Assembly: GCA_963734295.1 (NCBI GenBank)
Contig: CAVTGS010000035.1
Span: 62,001-126,000 of the forward strand
DNA length: 64,000 nucleotides
Origin: JAEUMW01 sp963734295
GTDB lineage: Bacteria; Pseudomonadota; Gammaproteobacteria; Burkholderiales; JAEUMW01
Direction of reading: 5' to 3'
Below, one piece after another: positions 46,279 through 56,353 of the stretch. Every line of letters begins with the position of its first letter. Within the stretch, counting starts at the first letter, position 1. The translations under genes and the position numbers were made by a program. The notes beneath the pieces are model-generated. The model was not told the DNA's origin and did no database searches. It saw nothing but the letters and a program-made list of their open reading frames with translations.

Positions 46279-47653
46279 CTAATCTACCGACGCCTTGAAC
46301 TGGCCGGGCTCCAGTGCGTGGCGAGCGAGCAGGGCGTAGAAGTCGCTGCGGTTGCGTTTGGCGAGCCGCGCGGCCTGCGAGACGTTGCCGCGGGTCATCT
46401 TGAGGAGCTGCACGAGGTAGTCGTGCTCGAAGCGGCGCTTCGCCTCGTCGAGGGACGACAGGTTCGCGGCCGCCTGCTGCAACGCGCGCTGGACCAGCGA
46501 CGCGGGCACCAGCGATGTCACCGAAAGCGCGACCGTCTGCTCCACGACGTTGAAGAGCTGCCGCACGTTTCCCGGCCACGATGCCGAAAGCATGAGCTCG
46601 AGCGCGTCGGGTGCCAGCGCGGACACGTCTCTTGCCGTAGCGCTCGGCGAGCTGCTGCAGGAAATGATGGGCGAGGAGGGGGATGTCCTCGCGCCGCTGC
46701 TCGAGCGGCGGGAGCGAGAGCGAAACGACATTCAGGCGGTAGTACAGGTCCTCGCGGAAACGCCCCGCCTTCAGCTCGTCCTGCAGATTGCGATGCGATG
46801 CGGACACCACGCGCACGTCGATCGACGTGCTCGCCACCGCACCGACCGGGCGCACCTGTCGCTCCTGCAGAACGCGCAAGAGCTTCACCTGCAGCGCGAG
46901 CGGCATGTCGCCGATCTCGTCCAGGAACAGCGTGCCGCCGTGGGCCGCCTGGAACAGACCCTTGTGGTCGCGCACGGCACCGGTGAAAGCGCCCTTCACG
47001 TAGCCGAACAGTTCCGATTCGAGCAGCGGCTCCGGTATCGCACCGCAGTTCACCGCGACGAACTCGCCTGCGCTGCGGCGGCTGGCGCGATGGATCGCAC
47101 GCGCCAGCAGTTCCTTGCCGGTGCCGCTCTCGCCGTGAATGAATACGCTCGCGTCGGTGGCGGACACCATCTTCGCTTGCTGCAGCACTTCCTCCATTGC
47201 CGGACTGCGGGTCACGATTTCCTCGCGCCACGCGGCGTCGGGCGATGCAGCGAGCGTTGCGGTCGCCGGTCCGCTCACGCGTAGCGCGCGCTCTACCTCG
47301 CCGAGCAGCGTCCGCGCCTCGAACGGCTTGGTGAGGAAGCCGAACACGCCGCGCGTGGTGGCAGTGACCGCATCCGGAATCGTGCCGTGCGCGGTGAGGA
47401 TGATGACCGGCAGCGACGGATAGTCGCGGTGAATGGCCTCGAAGAGCGCAAGCCCGTCCATGCCGCTCATCTGCAGATCCGTGAGCACGAGGTTCGGCAG
47501 CTTCATCGCGATCGACCCGAGCGCCCGTTCACCGCTCTCGGCCGTGACGACCCCGTAGCCTTCCTCGCGCAGGCGGAGCGAGATGAGCCGCAGCAGCGGG
47601 GCATCGTCGTCCACCACCAGAATCGTGCCCTTGGTTGCCACCGTGGCGCTCAT
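46279..47653 (-). CDS. NtrC-family sigma-54-dependent response regulator (one frame break)
   Basis: About 457 aa. Receiver domain with Asp15-Asp16 and phosphoacceptor Asp59 (LTDLQMSGMDG). AAA+ domain with Walker A GESGTGKE, the sigma-54-contacting GAFTGA loop, LFLDEIGDMP Walker B and FREDLYYRLN. One surplus base (AAGAGAC near 46629) breaks the frame. The other frame continues ALAPDALELMLSASWPGNVRQLFN and ends with a Fis-type HTH (NVSQAARLAKRNRSDFYALL). The architecture is GlrR-like. Its likely target is the adjacent sigma-54 promoter. Followed upstream by a receiver protein and a histidine kinase. Confidence 0.87.
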
Positions 47654-47674
47654 GGGTGCATGCCTTCCGCGGCG

Positions 47675-48040
47675 CTAACGGCGCAGGTGGCGCGCGACGG
47701 TTTCACGGATCTCCCCGAGCTTGAAGGGCTTGGTGAGGTAGTCGGTCGCACCGTGGCGCAGGCCCGCCTCGCGCTCGGTCTGGTCCGCGCTGGCCGACAG
47801 GAAGATGAAGGGAATGGATGCCGTGTCCGTCCGTCCGAGCACCTCCGCGAGCACACCGTAGCCGTCGAGGCCGGGCATGACGACATCGCAGAAGATCAGA
47901 TCCGGTCGCTGCGCTCGAATGCGCTGGAGCGCCGTTAGGCCGCCATCCGCGGTCACCACGTCGTGGCCTTCCATCGCGAGCATCCGCGACAGGTTGGTGC
48001 GGATCGGCGCTTCATCGTCGATGACGAGAATCCTAGCCAT
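47675..48040 (-). CDS. single-domain response regulator
   Basis: A 121-aa CheY-like receiver with acidic pair Asp8-Asp9, phosphoacceptor Asp52 (FCDVVMPGLDG), Ser/Thr switch (FLSASAD) and LTKPF lysine. There is no output domain, so it passes or buffers phosphate. The start overlaps the kinase stop by 8 bases, and the NtrC-type regulator begins 22 bases after its stop. All three probably form one phosphorelay. Confidence 0.9.
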   Translation of the reverse strand: MARILVIDDEAPIRTNLSRMLAMEGHDVVTADGGLTALQRIRAQRPDLIFCDVVMPGLDGYGVLAEVLGRTDTASIPFIFLSASADQTEREAGLRHGATDYLTKPFKLGEIRETVARHLRR

Positions 48041-51000
48041 GCGCGGGCTCCGTCACGACCGGCAAGTGGACGGTGAAGCGGGACCCGCCCCCCAACTGGC
48101 TCTCGACGCCGATGCTGCCGCCGTGCAGGTCGACCAGGCGCTTGGCGATCGCGAGGCCGAGCCCGGTGCCGGAAATGTTCGCGACGTTGCCTCCACGCGC
48201 GAAAGTGGTGAAGAGCCGAGCCTGATCCTCGTCCGGAATGCCGATGCCGAGGTCGATCACCTCGAACACGGTGGCATCTTCGCGGCAATCGAGCTCGAGT
48301 CGAACGAGCTCGCCGCGGGGCGAATACTTGATGGCGTTGCCGAGCAGGTTGGAGAGGACGTGTCGCAGGATCTGGCTGTCGAGCCAGCGCGTGCCCTCCG
48401 AGCCGCGAGCGGAGAACGCGAGCTCGTGGCTGCCGTGGCTCGCGCGGCGCATCTCGTCGAGCAGGCCGAGGCAGAATCCGCGCGGATCACAGGGCGCCGG
48501 ATTGAACTCCACCCGACCCGCGTCGGCCTTGCCGATGACCAGCACGTCGTCGAGCATCTGCGTCATGCGCGCGACCGCCGCCTTGACATGGTCGATGAGC
48601 TCCGCCTTCTCTGCGGCGGGAAGCCGGTCGCCGTAGTCCTGCAAGAGCTCGGCGGAGGACAGGATGGTGGCGAGCGGAGTCCGAAACTCGTGCGAAGTCA
48701 TCGAAACGAACCGAGACTTGAGCTCGGAGAGCTCACGCTCCTTTTCGAGCGCGCGACGGATGTCCTCCTGCGCCCGCTTCTGGTCGGTGATGTCGAGGAA
48801 CGTCCAGATCGTGCCTTTGCCGAGGTCGTGCGGGTCGATCGCCTCGCCGTACACTTGGCACCAGATGAGCGTGCCGTCCTTCCGCTTCATCTGTGTCTCC
48901 GCGATGTATGCCTCGCCGCGGGCGAGAGCCGCGTAGGCCACGGCGCCGAAGTCGGACCAATTCTTCTCGTCCGGGAAATGGATCACCGATGGCTTGCCGA
49001 TCAATTCGTCGACGCAGTATCCGAGCATGTGCGCCACCTTCTCGTTCACCCACACGTGGCGCCGATGGACCGTGAACGTGATGCCCACGAGCGTGCTGCG
49101 GAGGATCGCCTCGCGCTGCGCCAGGGTATCCGAAAGCTGCTCCTCGAGCTGCCTGCGCACGGTGATGTCCGACAGCACCCAGATCGAGCCCGCCGTTGCG
49201 TTCGCGGGATCGATCGCCTTGGCCGAGGCAGAGCACCAGAATACCGATCCGTCCTTGCGCTTCATTTGCAGCTCGGTGACGAAGCTCTGCCCGGCCGCGA
49301 GCAGCGGGTAGCACTCCCGGCCGATGCGCTCGTAGTCCTGGGGCAGCGCGTAGGTCACAGCGCTCGGTTGCCCGATGAGCTCTCCCTTGCGATAGCCCAG
49401 CATGTGCTGCTCGAGGGTGGCGTTGACCCAGTGGATTTGCCGCTCGACCAGGAAGACGATCCCGACCATCGAGGTCTCCAGAATCGCCTCCTGCTCGGCG
49501 AGCGTCTGCGCGAGATCGTCCTGCAGCCGTTTGCTCTCCGTGATATCGGTGAGGAAATTGAGGCCGCCGGGTCGGCCCTCCCACTCCGTCTTCACCGCGC
49601 GCACAGAAAGCCAGCGCACGCCGCCATCGGGGTGCAGCACGCGGAACTCGTACTCGTCGGGCGCCGGCTCGCCATGCATGCGTTTGAGGTAGTTGCCGAC
49701 GAGCAGCGCGCGGTCATCGGGGTGCGCCATTTCCTGAAACGGCGTGCTGTAGACCTCGTGCTCGGGGCGACCCGCGAATTCCAATGCCTTGGCGTTAGCG
49801 AACCTGACGTAGGCTTCCTGCACCACGACGATGCCCTCGTTGGCGTTCTCCACCACCTTGCGGTACTTCTCTTCCGACTTCTGCAGGGCCGACAGGAGCT
49901 GCTGGCGGTTGCTCGTCTCGAGGGAGAGCGAGACCATCGTGGCGAGCGAGGTCGCGAAGTCCACCTCTTCCAGCGTCCAGTCGCGCGGCTCGCCGACGTG
50001 CTCGTGACAGATCACGCCCAGGACGCGACCATGGAACCAGACCGGGACGTCCATCATCGACGTGATGCCGAACGGGCCGAGGTAGCTGTCGCCGAACTCC
50101 GCCGTCGCAGCGTTCTCCCTCGCGCGGTGGGCGACGATCGGGCGGTCTCCGCACATCGCGGCGAAGTAGCGGGGATAGCTGGCCCGCTCCAGCGTGAGCC
50201 CGGCCGGGGTTCGATCGACATCCCCGCGGCTTTTCAGGTAGAGCATCTCGCAGGTGATGGCGGAATCGTTCTCGGCGAGGGTCCAGTAGCTCACGCGTTC
50301 CACCTCCAGCGTCTCGGCGGAAGCCTTGAGGATCTGGTGGAGCGCCTCGGGGAAATCGGTTTTGTCGAGGCGTGCGAGCTCGAGCAGGGCGTCCCGATGG
50401 ACGAGGATCTGCTCGCTGCGGGCCCGCAGCACCTCCTCGACACGCCCGCGCTCCGCGATCTCGGCCGTGAGCTCGCGCGTGCGCTCGGCGATGCGGACCT
50501 CGAGCTCTCTGTTGAGGCGGTCGACCTCCTCGCGGGCCTGCACCTGCTCCGTGATGTCGGTAGCGATGCCGGCGACGCGATAGACCTCGCCGCGCTCGTT
50601 GCGCACCGGAAAGGCTTGGTTGCGCACCCATCGCACCGTACCGTCGGGCTGCAGAACGCGGAACTCCTCGACGTGATTGCCGCGTGCCTGCCGCGCCAGA
50701 CCCGCGACGATCCGCGCGCGGTCCTGCGGGTGGACGGCCTCCAGAAAGGACAGGGGATTGCGATACACGCTCTCCACGCTGCGGCCCCAGATGGTCTCGT
50801 AGCCGGGGCTCACGTAGAGCACCTCGTCGCCGCGCGGACTCGTCATCCAGAACACCTCGTGGATGGTTTCGGTGATTTGGCGCAGCAGCTTCTCGCTCTC
50901 GCGCAGGGCCACGTCTGCTCGATGGCGCATCGGGATGTCGCGCGTCTGGGCCAGGACCAGGTTCACGCGGCCGTCGGATGCACATATCGGTGTCAGTGCG

Positions 51001-51311
51001 ATGTCGACGTGACGACTCCCCCCGTTTCCGTGCACCTCGACCTCGCAGCGTGAAGGAACGCCGCCCGCCGCCCGTTCCAGCGCCGCCTGGAAGCGCTCAC
51101 GGGCCGCGAGCGATCGCCACCATCCCGACTCGCTCAGCGCGAGCGACAAAGAGGGCTCGAGCCAGCGGCCCGCGACGGCGAGCGCCGCCGGGTTGGCTTC
51201 GATCAGCACGCCCGAAGGATCGAGAAGAAGGACGGGATCGGCGAGGCCGTCGAGGACGGAGCGATCGTCCGTGGGCCGAGCGAGACTGTGCGCCGGAGCC
51301 TGCAAGAGCAT
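48033..51311 (-). CDS. multi-PAS/GAF sensor histidine kinase
   Basis: A 1092-aa apparently cytoplasmic kinase (no membrane helix found). Order: N-terminal PAS (residues ~15-130), PAS/PAC (~140-260), coiled coil (~265-310), GAF (~315-470), three more PAS/PAC units (~480-600, 610-735, 735-860), HisKA with SMTSHEFRTPL (His near 870) and HATPase (NLLGNAIKYS, DLGIGIPDED, GTGLGLAIAK). Several sensory modules suggest multi-signal input, possibly redox. AAGGAGG directly abuts ATG 51311, which is too close; TTG 51305, two codons in, has ideal spacing and may be the true start. Confidence 0.9.
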   Translation of the reverse strand: MLLQAPAHSLARPTDDRSVLDGLADPVLLLDPSGVLIEANPAALAVAGRWLEPSLSLALSESGWWRSLAARERFQAALERAAGGVPSRCEVEVHGNGGSRHVDIALTPICASDGRVNLVLAQTRDIPMRHRADVALRESEKLLRQITETIHEVFWMTSPRGDEVLYVSPGYETIWGRSVESVYRNPLSFLEAVHPQDRARIVAGLARQARGNHVEEFRVLQPDGTVRWVRNQAFPVRNERGEVYRVAGIATDITEQVQAREEVDRLNRELEVRIAERTRELTAEIAERGRVEEVLRARSEQILVHRDALLELARLDKTDFPEALHQILKASAETLEVERVSYWTLAENDSAITCEMLYLKSRGDVDRTPAGLTLERASYPRYFAAMCGDRPIVAHRARENAATAEFGDSYLGPFGITSMMDVPVWFHGRVLGVICHEHVGEPRDWTLEEVDFATSLATMVSLSLETSNRQQLLSALQKSEEKYRKVVENANEGIVVVQEAYVRFANAKALEFAGRPEHEVYSTPFQEMAHPDDRALLVGNYLKRMHGEPAPDEYEFRVLHPDGGVRWLSVRAVKTEWEGRPGGLNFLTDITESKRLQDDLAQTLAEQEAILETSMVGIVFLVERQIHWVNATLEQHMLGYRKGELIGQPSAVTYALPQDYERIGRECYPLLAAGQSFVTELQMKRKDGSVFWCSASAKAIDPANATAGSIWVLSDITVRRQLEEQLSDTLAQREAILRSTLVGITFTVHRRHVWVNEKVAHMLGYCVDELIGKPSVIHFPDEKNWSDFGAVAYAALARGEAYIAETQMKRKDGTLIWCQVYGEAIDPHDLGKGTIWTFLDITDQKRAQEDIRRALEKERELSELKSRFVSMTSHEFRTPLATILSSAELLQDYGDRLPAAEKAELIDHVKAAVARMTQMLDDVLVIGKADAGRVEFNPAPCDPRGFCLGLLDEMRRASHGSHELAFSARGSEGTRWLDSQILRHVLSNLLGNAIKYSPRGELVRLELDCREDATVFEVIDLGIGIPDEDQARLFTTFARGGNVANISGTGLGLAIAKRLVDLHGGSIGVESQLGGGSRFTVHLPVVTEPAHG

Positions 51312-51749
51312 CCTCCTTTTGCGTCAGCGAAAGCCACTGCCCGATGCCGTCCCTTGCGTCACAGCGGAAGTCGATTCAGGAGCGAGTCGGGCACGCTCTG
51401 CGGATTATAGGCTGCCGGGCGGGGAGGGTGACGGCCGGGGTGATTCGCAGCCGAAGCGGCGGTCTTGCCCCGGCTCGACCGTTGGCGGCCGGGGCATGTT
51501 GCGGAGCGGGCCAGCCAGGAAATGGACGCCACCCGACAGAGTAGATCGCCATCCAGCCCGCATCCATATCGACGGCCGCATCCGGTTCGACGAAGATAGA
51601 CGGGGTCTCTGCCATCCCGGCATGACTTCGGCGAGCTCATTGCATGGAAAGGTTGCAGTGCGCAACGCGGTTGTCCAATATATGCGGTAACGCCAGGAGC
51701 ATTCCTCCCGCAGTTGCGCTTTATCAATTCCACGGGGCAAACGCGTCGA
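51312..51749. other. divergent intergenic region with candidate promoter of the GGDEF gene
   Basis: No gene is seen in 438 bases. A candidate promoter on the + strand is TTGCAG (51653-51658), 17 bases, CAATAT (51676-51681), about 70 bases before the GGDEF start. No riboswitch was recognised. Confidence 0.4.
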
Positions 51750-53333
51750 ATGGTGACCACCAGCAAGCCCACCGTCGGTTTTCGCGGCCTGTATGTAGCC
51801 GCTCTGGCGGCCTGGTTCCTGGTGACGGCAATCGCCATGGGCTGGGTCGTGCACGACTCGATCGCGACCGTGGAGACCGCCTTCCATCGCTACACGGAAT
51901 CCGTCATCGCCGAGCTGCGTGACAAATTGAAGGCGAACGAAGCGGTGCTCGACGGTTTCAGCAGCTTCCTGTCCGCCGTCGAGGCGAACGACCGGGCGAG
52001 CGTGCAGCACTATGCGAGCTCGATGCTCGCGACCTATCCGCACATCTACATGCTCGAGGTCGCGCGCGAGGTCAAACGGCCCGACCGCCAGGAATTCGAG
52101 AACTACCTGCGCACGAACTGGGGTCCGTGGTTCAGCATCCGGAGCTTCAGTTACGACGGCGCCAGAAGCTGGAGCGTCTCACCCGACAAGCCGGTCTACC
52201 AGCCGATCGTCTTCATCTGGCCGGAGACCGAGGAAGCGAGGCCCCTGGTCGGCCTCGACATGGATTCGGTGCCGCACCTGCGGCAGGCGTTGCTCGAAGC
52301 ACGGATCCGGCGCGTCGCCGTGTCCTCGGATCCCTTCAGGCTGGTCGAGGGCGCGTACGCCTACGTCATGTTCCGCCACACCGATCGCAGCGTCGCGCGA
52401 AGCTCGCCGCTCCCCGAGTATGGCTTCGCGGGGCCGTTGACCGCATTGCTCGTCATGAAAGCGACCGCGCTGCTGCCGTCGTTGCCCGCGCCGTTCGTAT
52501 CGCTGCGGCTGCAGATCAGCCGTGGGGATGCCCTGCTCGAACCACCGCTCTACCAGGTGCTGGCCGAACGTGCCGCGAGCGGGCTCGAGCACTGGCTGTT
52601 CCCGACGTTACGTCTGCAGACGAGCGACTTCGGCACCTCGCAACCGATGCAGCTCACGGCCGAACGGCAGATACGGTTCACCGACCTGAATGCCGTCGGG
52701 CTCACCTCGATGAGCCTGTTTTCGCTGCTGTTCCTGATTCTGTTGATTGCCTACCTGCGCGGCCATAATCGCAACATCGCCTATACGCTCGCGCTCGAAA
52801 GGCGGGCGGAGTACCTTGCGCTGCACGATCCGCTGACCGGCCTGCCGAACCGGCATCTGTTCGAGGATCGGGTAAGCCAGTCACTCGCGGCGTGGCGTCG
52901 GCGCGGCGTCGGCTTCGCCGTGCTCTTCATCGATCTCGACAGGTTCAAGGACATCAACGACACCTACGGACATGCGGCCGGAGATCGACTGCTGTGCGCG
53001 CTCGCCGGGCGCCTTGCAGATGCCATTCGCGAGAGCGACACGGTTGCCCGCTACGGGGGCGACGAGTTCATCGTGCTGATCTCGGGCATTGCCAACGACG
53101 ACGATGTCGTCACCGTCAGCGGCAAGATCCTGAACTCGATCGCGGCTCCCTTCGAGCTCGAAGATGCGACCCTCAACATTACCGCCAGTCTGGGCATCGG
53201 CCGCTGCCCGCAGGACGGTCAGGACTTCCACACGCTGCTCGAGCGTGCCGACGCGGCGATGTACGGCGTCAAGCGCGACGCACGGAGCGCCATCGGCAGT
53301 GCACTCACGGTCAAGCCGCAGGGAACAGCCTGA
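51750..53333 (+). CDS. membrane diguanylate cyclase (GGDEF) with periplasmic CHASE-like sensor
   Basis: The 527-aa product starts at ATG 51750; a TTG 12 codons earlier is possible. TM1 at about residues 12-34, a periplasmic sensor of ~290 residues (CHASE-like, with YPHIYMLEVAREVKRPDRQEFENYLR), TM2 near 325-345 (LFSLLFLILLIAYL), then the GGDEF domain. The active site reads YGGDEF, and the product-inhibition site RESD lies five residues before it, so it should make c-di-GMP and be feedback-inhibited. There is no EAL domain. Transcribed divergently from the kinase cluster. Confidence 0.9.
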   Translation: MVTTSKPTVGFRGLYVAALAAWFLVTAIAMGWVVHDSIATVETAFHRYTESVIAELRDKLKANEAVLDGFSSFLSAVEANDRASVQHYASSMLATYPHIYMLEVAREVKRPDRQEFENYLRTNWGPWFSIRSFSYDGARSWSVSPDKPVYQPIVFIWPETEEARPLVGLDMDSVPHLRQALLEARIRRVAVSSDPFRLVEGAYAYVMFRHTDRSVARSSPLPEYGFAGPLTALLVMKATALLPSLPAPFVSLRLQISRGDALLEPPLYQVLAERAASGLEHWLFPTLRLQTSDFGTSQPMQLTAERQIRFTDLNAVGLTSMSLFSLLFLILLIAYLRGHNRNIAYTLALERRAEYLALHDPLTGLPNRHLFEDRVSQSLAAWRRRGVGFAVLFIDLDRFKDINDTYGHAAGDRLLCALAGRLADAIRESDTVARYGGDEFIVLISGIANDDDVVTVSGKILNSIAAPFELEDATLNITASLGIGRCPQDGQDFHTLLERADAAMYGVKRDARSAIGSALTVKPQGTA

Positions 53334-53436
53334 CCGGGGTATGATGCGGCACCATTGGTACAGTGAAGATTCGCCGAAGCCTTCCCCACGCTTGCCCTCC
53401 TGGGCATTGCGGAACTTCGACAGGAACCAGACCAGC

Positions 53437-53961
53437 ATGAATCGAAAGGCGTTGCCTGCCTTGCTTTGCGCGGCCCTCGCCCACGCCGCCTTCGCTCACG
53501 CCGAGTCGTTCGCCGTGAAGACCGGCGGCTGGGAAATGACGATGAACACGACCATGCGCAACCTGTCGCTGCCGCCGGAGGCGGCGAAGCTGCCCCCCGA
53601 GAAGCGTGCTGCGATCGAGAAATCGATGCAGGGGCGGTCGGGCCGGACCGATTCCAGAACATACAAGACCTGCGTCACCAAGGAAGACCTGGAATCCGGC
53701 CAGGGCCTCACCCCGGACGACGTCGATGATGATGCGAAGTGCGTGTTCAAGGTGATCACCAACACCCGCACCAAGCTCGAGCAGGAACGGACATGCGCGT
53801 CGCCGCCGAGCACGACGAAGGCTCGGTTCGAGGCAAAAGATGCAGAACACTTCATCGGCGTGATCGAAAGAACGGGCACGGGCAGCGGCGGGCCCGGCAA
53901 CGTGCGCGTCGAGCTCGCGGGGCGCTGGGCGAGCGCGAGCTGCAAAGGCTTCGACGACTGA
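53437..53961 (+). CDS. DUF3617 periplasmic protein
   Basis: A 174-aa product with a signal peptide (MNRKALPALLCAALAHAAFAHA). The mature start VKTGGWEMTMNTTM matches DUF3617 (K-x-G-x-W-E). It carries four Cys in the mature part (TYKTCVTKEDL, AKCVFKV, ERTCASP, SASCKGF), likely two disulfides. The family is widespread in proteobacteria and of unknown role. The C-terminal GRWASASCKG is typical. It follows the GGDEF gene by about 100 bases. Confidence 0.85.
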   Translation: MNRKALPALLCAALAHAAFAHAESFAVKTGGWEMTMNTTMRNLSLPPEAAKLPPEKRAAIEKSMQGRSGRTDSRTYKTCVTKEDLESGQGLTPDDVDDDAKCVFKVITNTRTKLEQERTCASPPSTTKARFEAKDAEHFIGVIERTGTGSGGPGNVRVELAGRWASASCKGFDD

Positions 53962-54044
53962 ACGCCGGCGTCCGATCGGGCGTGCCTTCCGCGCGAGCGG
54001 CGGATCCGGCGCCGCGGCGGCCTCACGATTCGACGAGCTCGACT

Positions 54045-54926
54045 ATGGCAAAAGACGCGCCGCCGGCCAGGGTGCCCGCGGACTGGCCCAATCGTGCGGC
54101 CAGCCGCTCGGTCGTCATCGGGCCGCTCGACTGGCACGTGCAGGTGGCGGGCACCGGACCGACGGTGGTGCTCCTGCACGGCACCGGAGCCTCGGCGCAC
54201 TCATGGGCCGACGTGTTCCCGAATCTCGCCAAAGTCGCGACGGTCGTCGCGCCGGACCTACCCGGCCACGGCTTCACGACCGGAGCCAGCCCCGAGTCGC
54301 TGACACTGCCCCAGGTCGCTGCCGATCTCGAAGCGCTGGTAAAGGCGCTCGGCGTGCCGCCTCCGACCCTCGTCGCCGGGCACTCGGCGGGCGCCGCCCT
54401 CGCGGTCCGGTGGGCGCTTTCCGGCACGCACGTCCCACGCGCGATCGTGGGCTTTGCGCCGTCGCTCATCCCGCCTCCGCCGGTGTATGGGCAGTTCATC
54501 GCCCCGTTCGTGAACCCGGTCGCGACCTCGTCTTTCGCTGCGTGGGCCATGTCGGAGTTCGCTTCACGGACCGGCCTCGTGAACTGGCTGCTCCACTCTA
54601 CCGGCTCGACCATTCCTGCCGCTCAGCGCGCCCGTTACGCCGCGCTCTTCCGCGATCCGTCGCACGTGCGCGGCGCCATGGGCTTCATGGCCGCCGCCGA
54701 CCTGCCGGGGCTTCTCGAAGAAGCCAGGAGCCTGACTGTTGCCTTGACCTTCGTCGTGGGCTCGTACGACCACTGGATCCCGGAACGGCCGCTGCGCGCC
54801 GTGATCGCACGCGCGTTCCCGTCGGCCATGGTTGAGCGCTGGGAGGGCGGGCACCTCGTGCACGAGGTTCGGCACGCGGAAGCATCCGCGCTGCTGCGTC
54901 AAGTGCTCGAACGCGCCGCCGCCTGA
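54045..54926 (+). CDS. alpha/beta hydrolase, BchO-like
   Basis: A 293-aa hydrolase. WPNRAASRSVVIGPLDWHVQVAGTGPTVVLLHGTGASAHSW is the BchO-type opening with the HG oxyanion motif. The nucleophile is Ser in GHSAGA, the acid Asp in GSYDHWIPE and the base His in EGGHLVHE. In phototrophs BchO accompanies magnesium chelatase in bacteriochlorophyll synthesis. No photosynthesis genes are visible here, so the assignment is to the subfamily, not to the pathway. It starts 84 bases after the DUF3617 gene. Confidence 0.82.
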   Translation: MAKDAPPARVPADWPNRAASRSVVIGPLDWHVQVAGTGPTVVLLHGTGASAHSWADVFPNLAKVATVVAPDLPGHGFTTGASPESLTLPQVAADLEALVKALGVPPPTLVAGHSAGAALAVRWALSGTHVPRAIVGFAPSLIPPPPVYGQFIAPFVNPVATSSFAAWAMSEFASRTGLVNWLLHSTGSTIPAAQRARYAALFRDPSHVRGAMGFMAAADLPGLLEEARSLTVALTFVVGSYDHWIPERPLRAVIARAFPSAMVERWEGGHLVHEVRHAEASALLRQVLERAAA

Positions 54927-54933
54927 CGAGCGA

Positions 54934-55365
54934 CTAACTGCCCTTCGCCGCCTCGTACCCTTTCCTCATTTCCTCCCACGCGCCCGTGAAGCCGGTCTTC
55001 ATGTCCTTCCAGGCGTCGCCGCTAGCGTCCTTGATCGCCTTCAGCTTCTCGGCTGCCGTCTGACGCTGGCGCTCGAGCTGTTCGACGGCCTGGTCGAGCT
55101 TCTTCTTGGCGTCGCCCTGCGCCTTGTCCGCCTGGGACTTGAGATCCCTGATCTTCGGGTCCATCTCGGCGAGTTCCTTCTCGGCGTTCGCCACGAATTC
55201 TTCTTTCGTCTGCGCGGCGAGATCCTTGACCGATGCGGCGAGTTCCTTGGCCTCCTTCTTCACGTCCTGGATGGTGGCCTTCTGCGGTGGCGCCTCCGTC
55301 TTGCCGCACGCGGCGATGCCGAATGCTGCGCAGGCGGCGAAGGCAAGCGTCGAAGTCCTGTTCAT
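54934..55365 (-). CDS. coiled-coil lipoprotein (143 aa)
   Basis: The signal peptide ends in the lipobox IAAC (MNRTSTLAFAACAAFGIAACGK). The mature part is almost entirely charged helix with heptad pattern (residues ~30-125; KKEAKELAASVKDLAAQTKEEF, KKKLDQAVEQLERQRQTAAEKLKAIKD). It ends with WKDMKTGFTGAWEEMRKGYE, as in sll1863-type stress proteins. Likely a periplasmic or outer-membrane anchored spacer; role unknown. Convergent with the hydrolase gene, with only 7 bases between stops. Confidence 0.82.
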   Translation of the reverse strand: MNRTSTLAFAACAAFGIAACGKTEAPPQKATIQDVKKEAKELAASVKDLAAQTKEEFVANAEKELAEMDPKIRDLKSQADKAQGDAKKKLDQAVEQLERQRQTAAEKLKAIKDASGDAWKDMKTGFTGAWEEMRKGYEAAKGS

Positions 55366-55439
55366 GCGTGATCTCCTGTGGGGTGGGGATGTTCCGGATT
55401 GCCGATCTCGACGTCATGCCGATAGGCCGTACGTCGAGC

Positions 55440-56075
55440 TCAATAGGCCAGCACGGGCGTCTTGCGAACGTACGCGGCGCCTTCGATCTGGCGAACCAGG
55501 AAGTCTGCGACGTCCGCCCGGGAGATGATCCCGTTTCGCCATTGGGATGCCTGATCGAGGACTTTGTAGCGTCCGGTCCGGGCACCGTTGGTTAACACCC
55601 CAGGCCGCGCGATCGTCCAGTCGAGGGTGCTCTCCCTAATCAATCGCTCCTGGACGTCCTTGTCATCATAGGCGCGGCCCAGGAAGAACCGGAATGGCAC
55701 GAGCTGAAGGCAGCTGATGCTGCTGCGGCTGTCGCCGGCACCGAATCCGGTGACGCAGACCAGCCGCTTGACGCCCCGACCTTCCATAGCCGCAACCAGA
55801 ATCCGGGTAGCATCCGAAAAAAGGTGCACGGGACCGAATAAATCGCCTGGGCCAACCCCCAGGGCCTGTATTACGGCGTCCACGCCGTTGACCGCTGCAT
55901 CGATATCCGTTCGATTGAGCGCATCACCGCTGACCTTGTCCAGCTTCGGATCCGCGATCCCTATGCGAGCAGCCGACCGAGCCAACGCCCTTACCTCGTA
56001 ACCTGCCTCGAGCGCTTGGCGCGTCGTTTCGAGTCCGATGCCTTGGCTCGCTCCAATGATCAGCACGCGTGCCAT
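55440..56075 (-). CDS. NAD(P)-binding Rossmann oxidoreductase (atypical SDR)
   Basis: A 211-aa product. The dinucleotide motif IIGASQGIGLETTRQAL is at residues 6-22; the GVDAVIQALG segment and the LVCVTGFGAGDS block are typical of NmrA/SDR_a5-like proteins, which use NAD(P) for flavin/quinone reduction or sensing. The classical YxxxK is absent. DWTIARPGVLTNGARTG supports the family call. Stands alone; substrate unknown. Confidence 0.83.
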   Translation of the reverse strand: MARVLIIGASQGIGLETTRQALEAGYEVRALARSAARIGIADPKLDKVSGDALNRTDIDAAVNGVDAVIQALGVGPGDLFGPVHLFSDATRILVAAMEGRGVKRLVCVTGFGAGDSRSSISCLQLVPFRFFLGRAYDDKDVQERLIRESTLDWTIARPGVLTNGARTGRYKVLDQASQWRNGIISRADVADFLVRQIEGAAYVRKTPVLAY

Positions 56076-56353
56076 GACGAAAGGCCGCTAAGGGATGGCC
56101 CGATGGGTGCCGGTACACGAACGGCGTTCTTGATGAACAACACGACGAAACATCCTCTTGGTTGGCGAATCAGACGAGCTTCTCCGACAAGGCCTCATCG
56201 GCTTGAGTTCACCCGTTTTTGGGACGCCCGGGCAATCAGGTCCACTCCGCTCGTCCTGCGCGGCGGCGAGGAGAAGTGATCCCCGGGCGCACGGCCCGCA
56301 GGCGTTGCCGCGAAGCACCGGGAGCGGCCTCGAAGGTCTCTTCCATCGCACGG

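Noticed and set aside
47877..51053. 1058-codon open frame on the plus strand
   Set aside because: Antisense shadow of the histidine kinase, which has full domain support.
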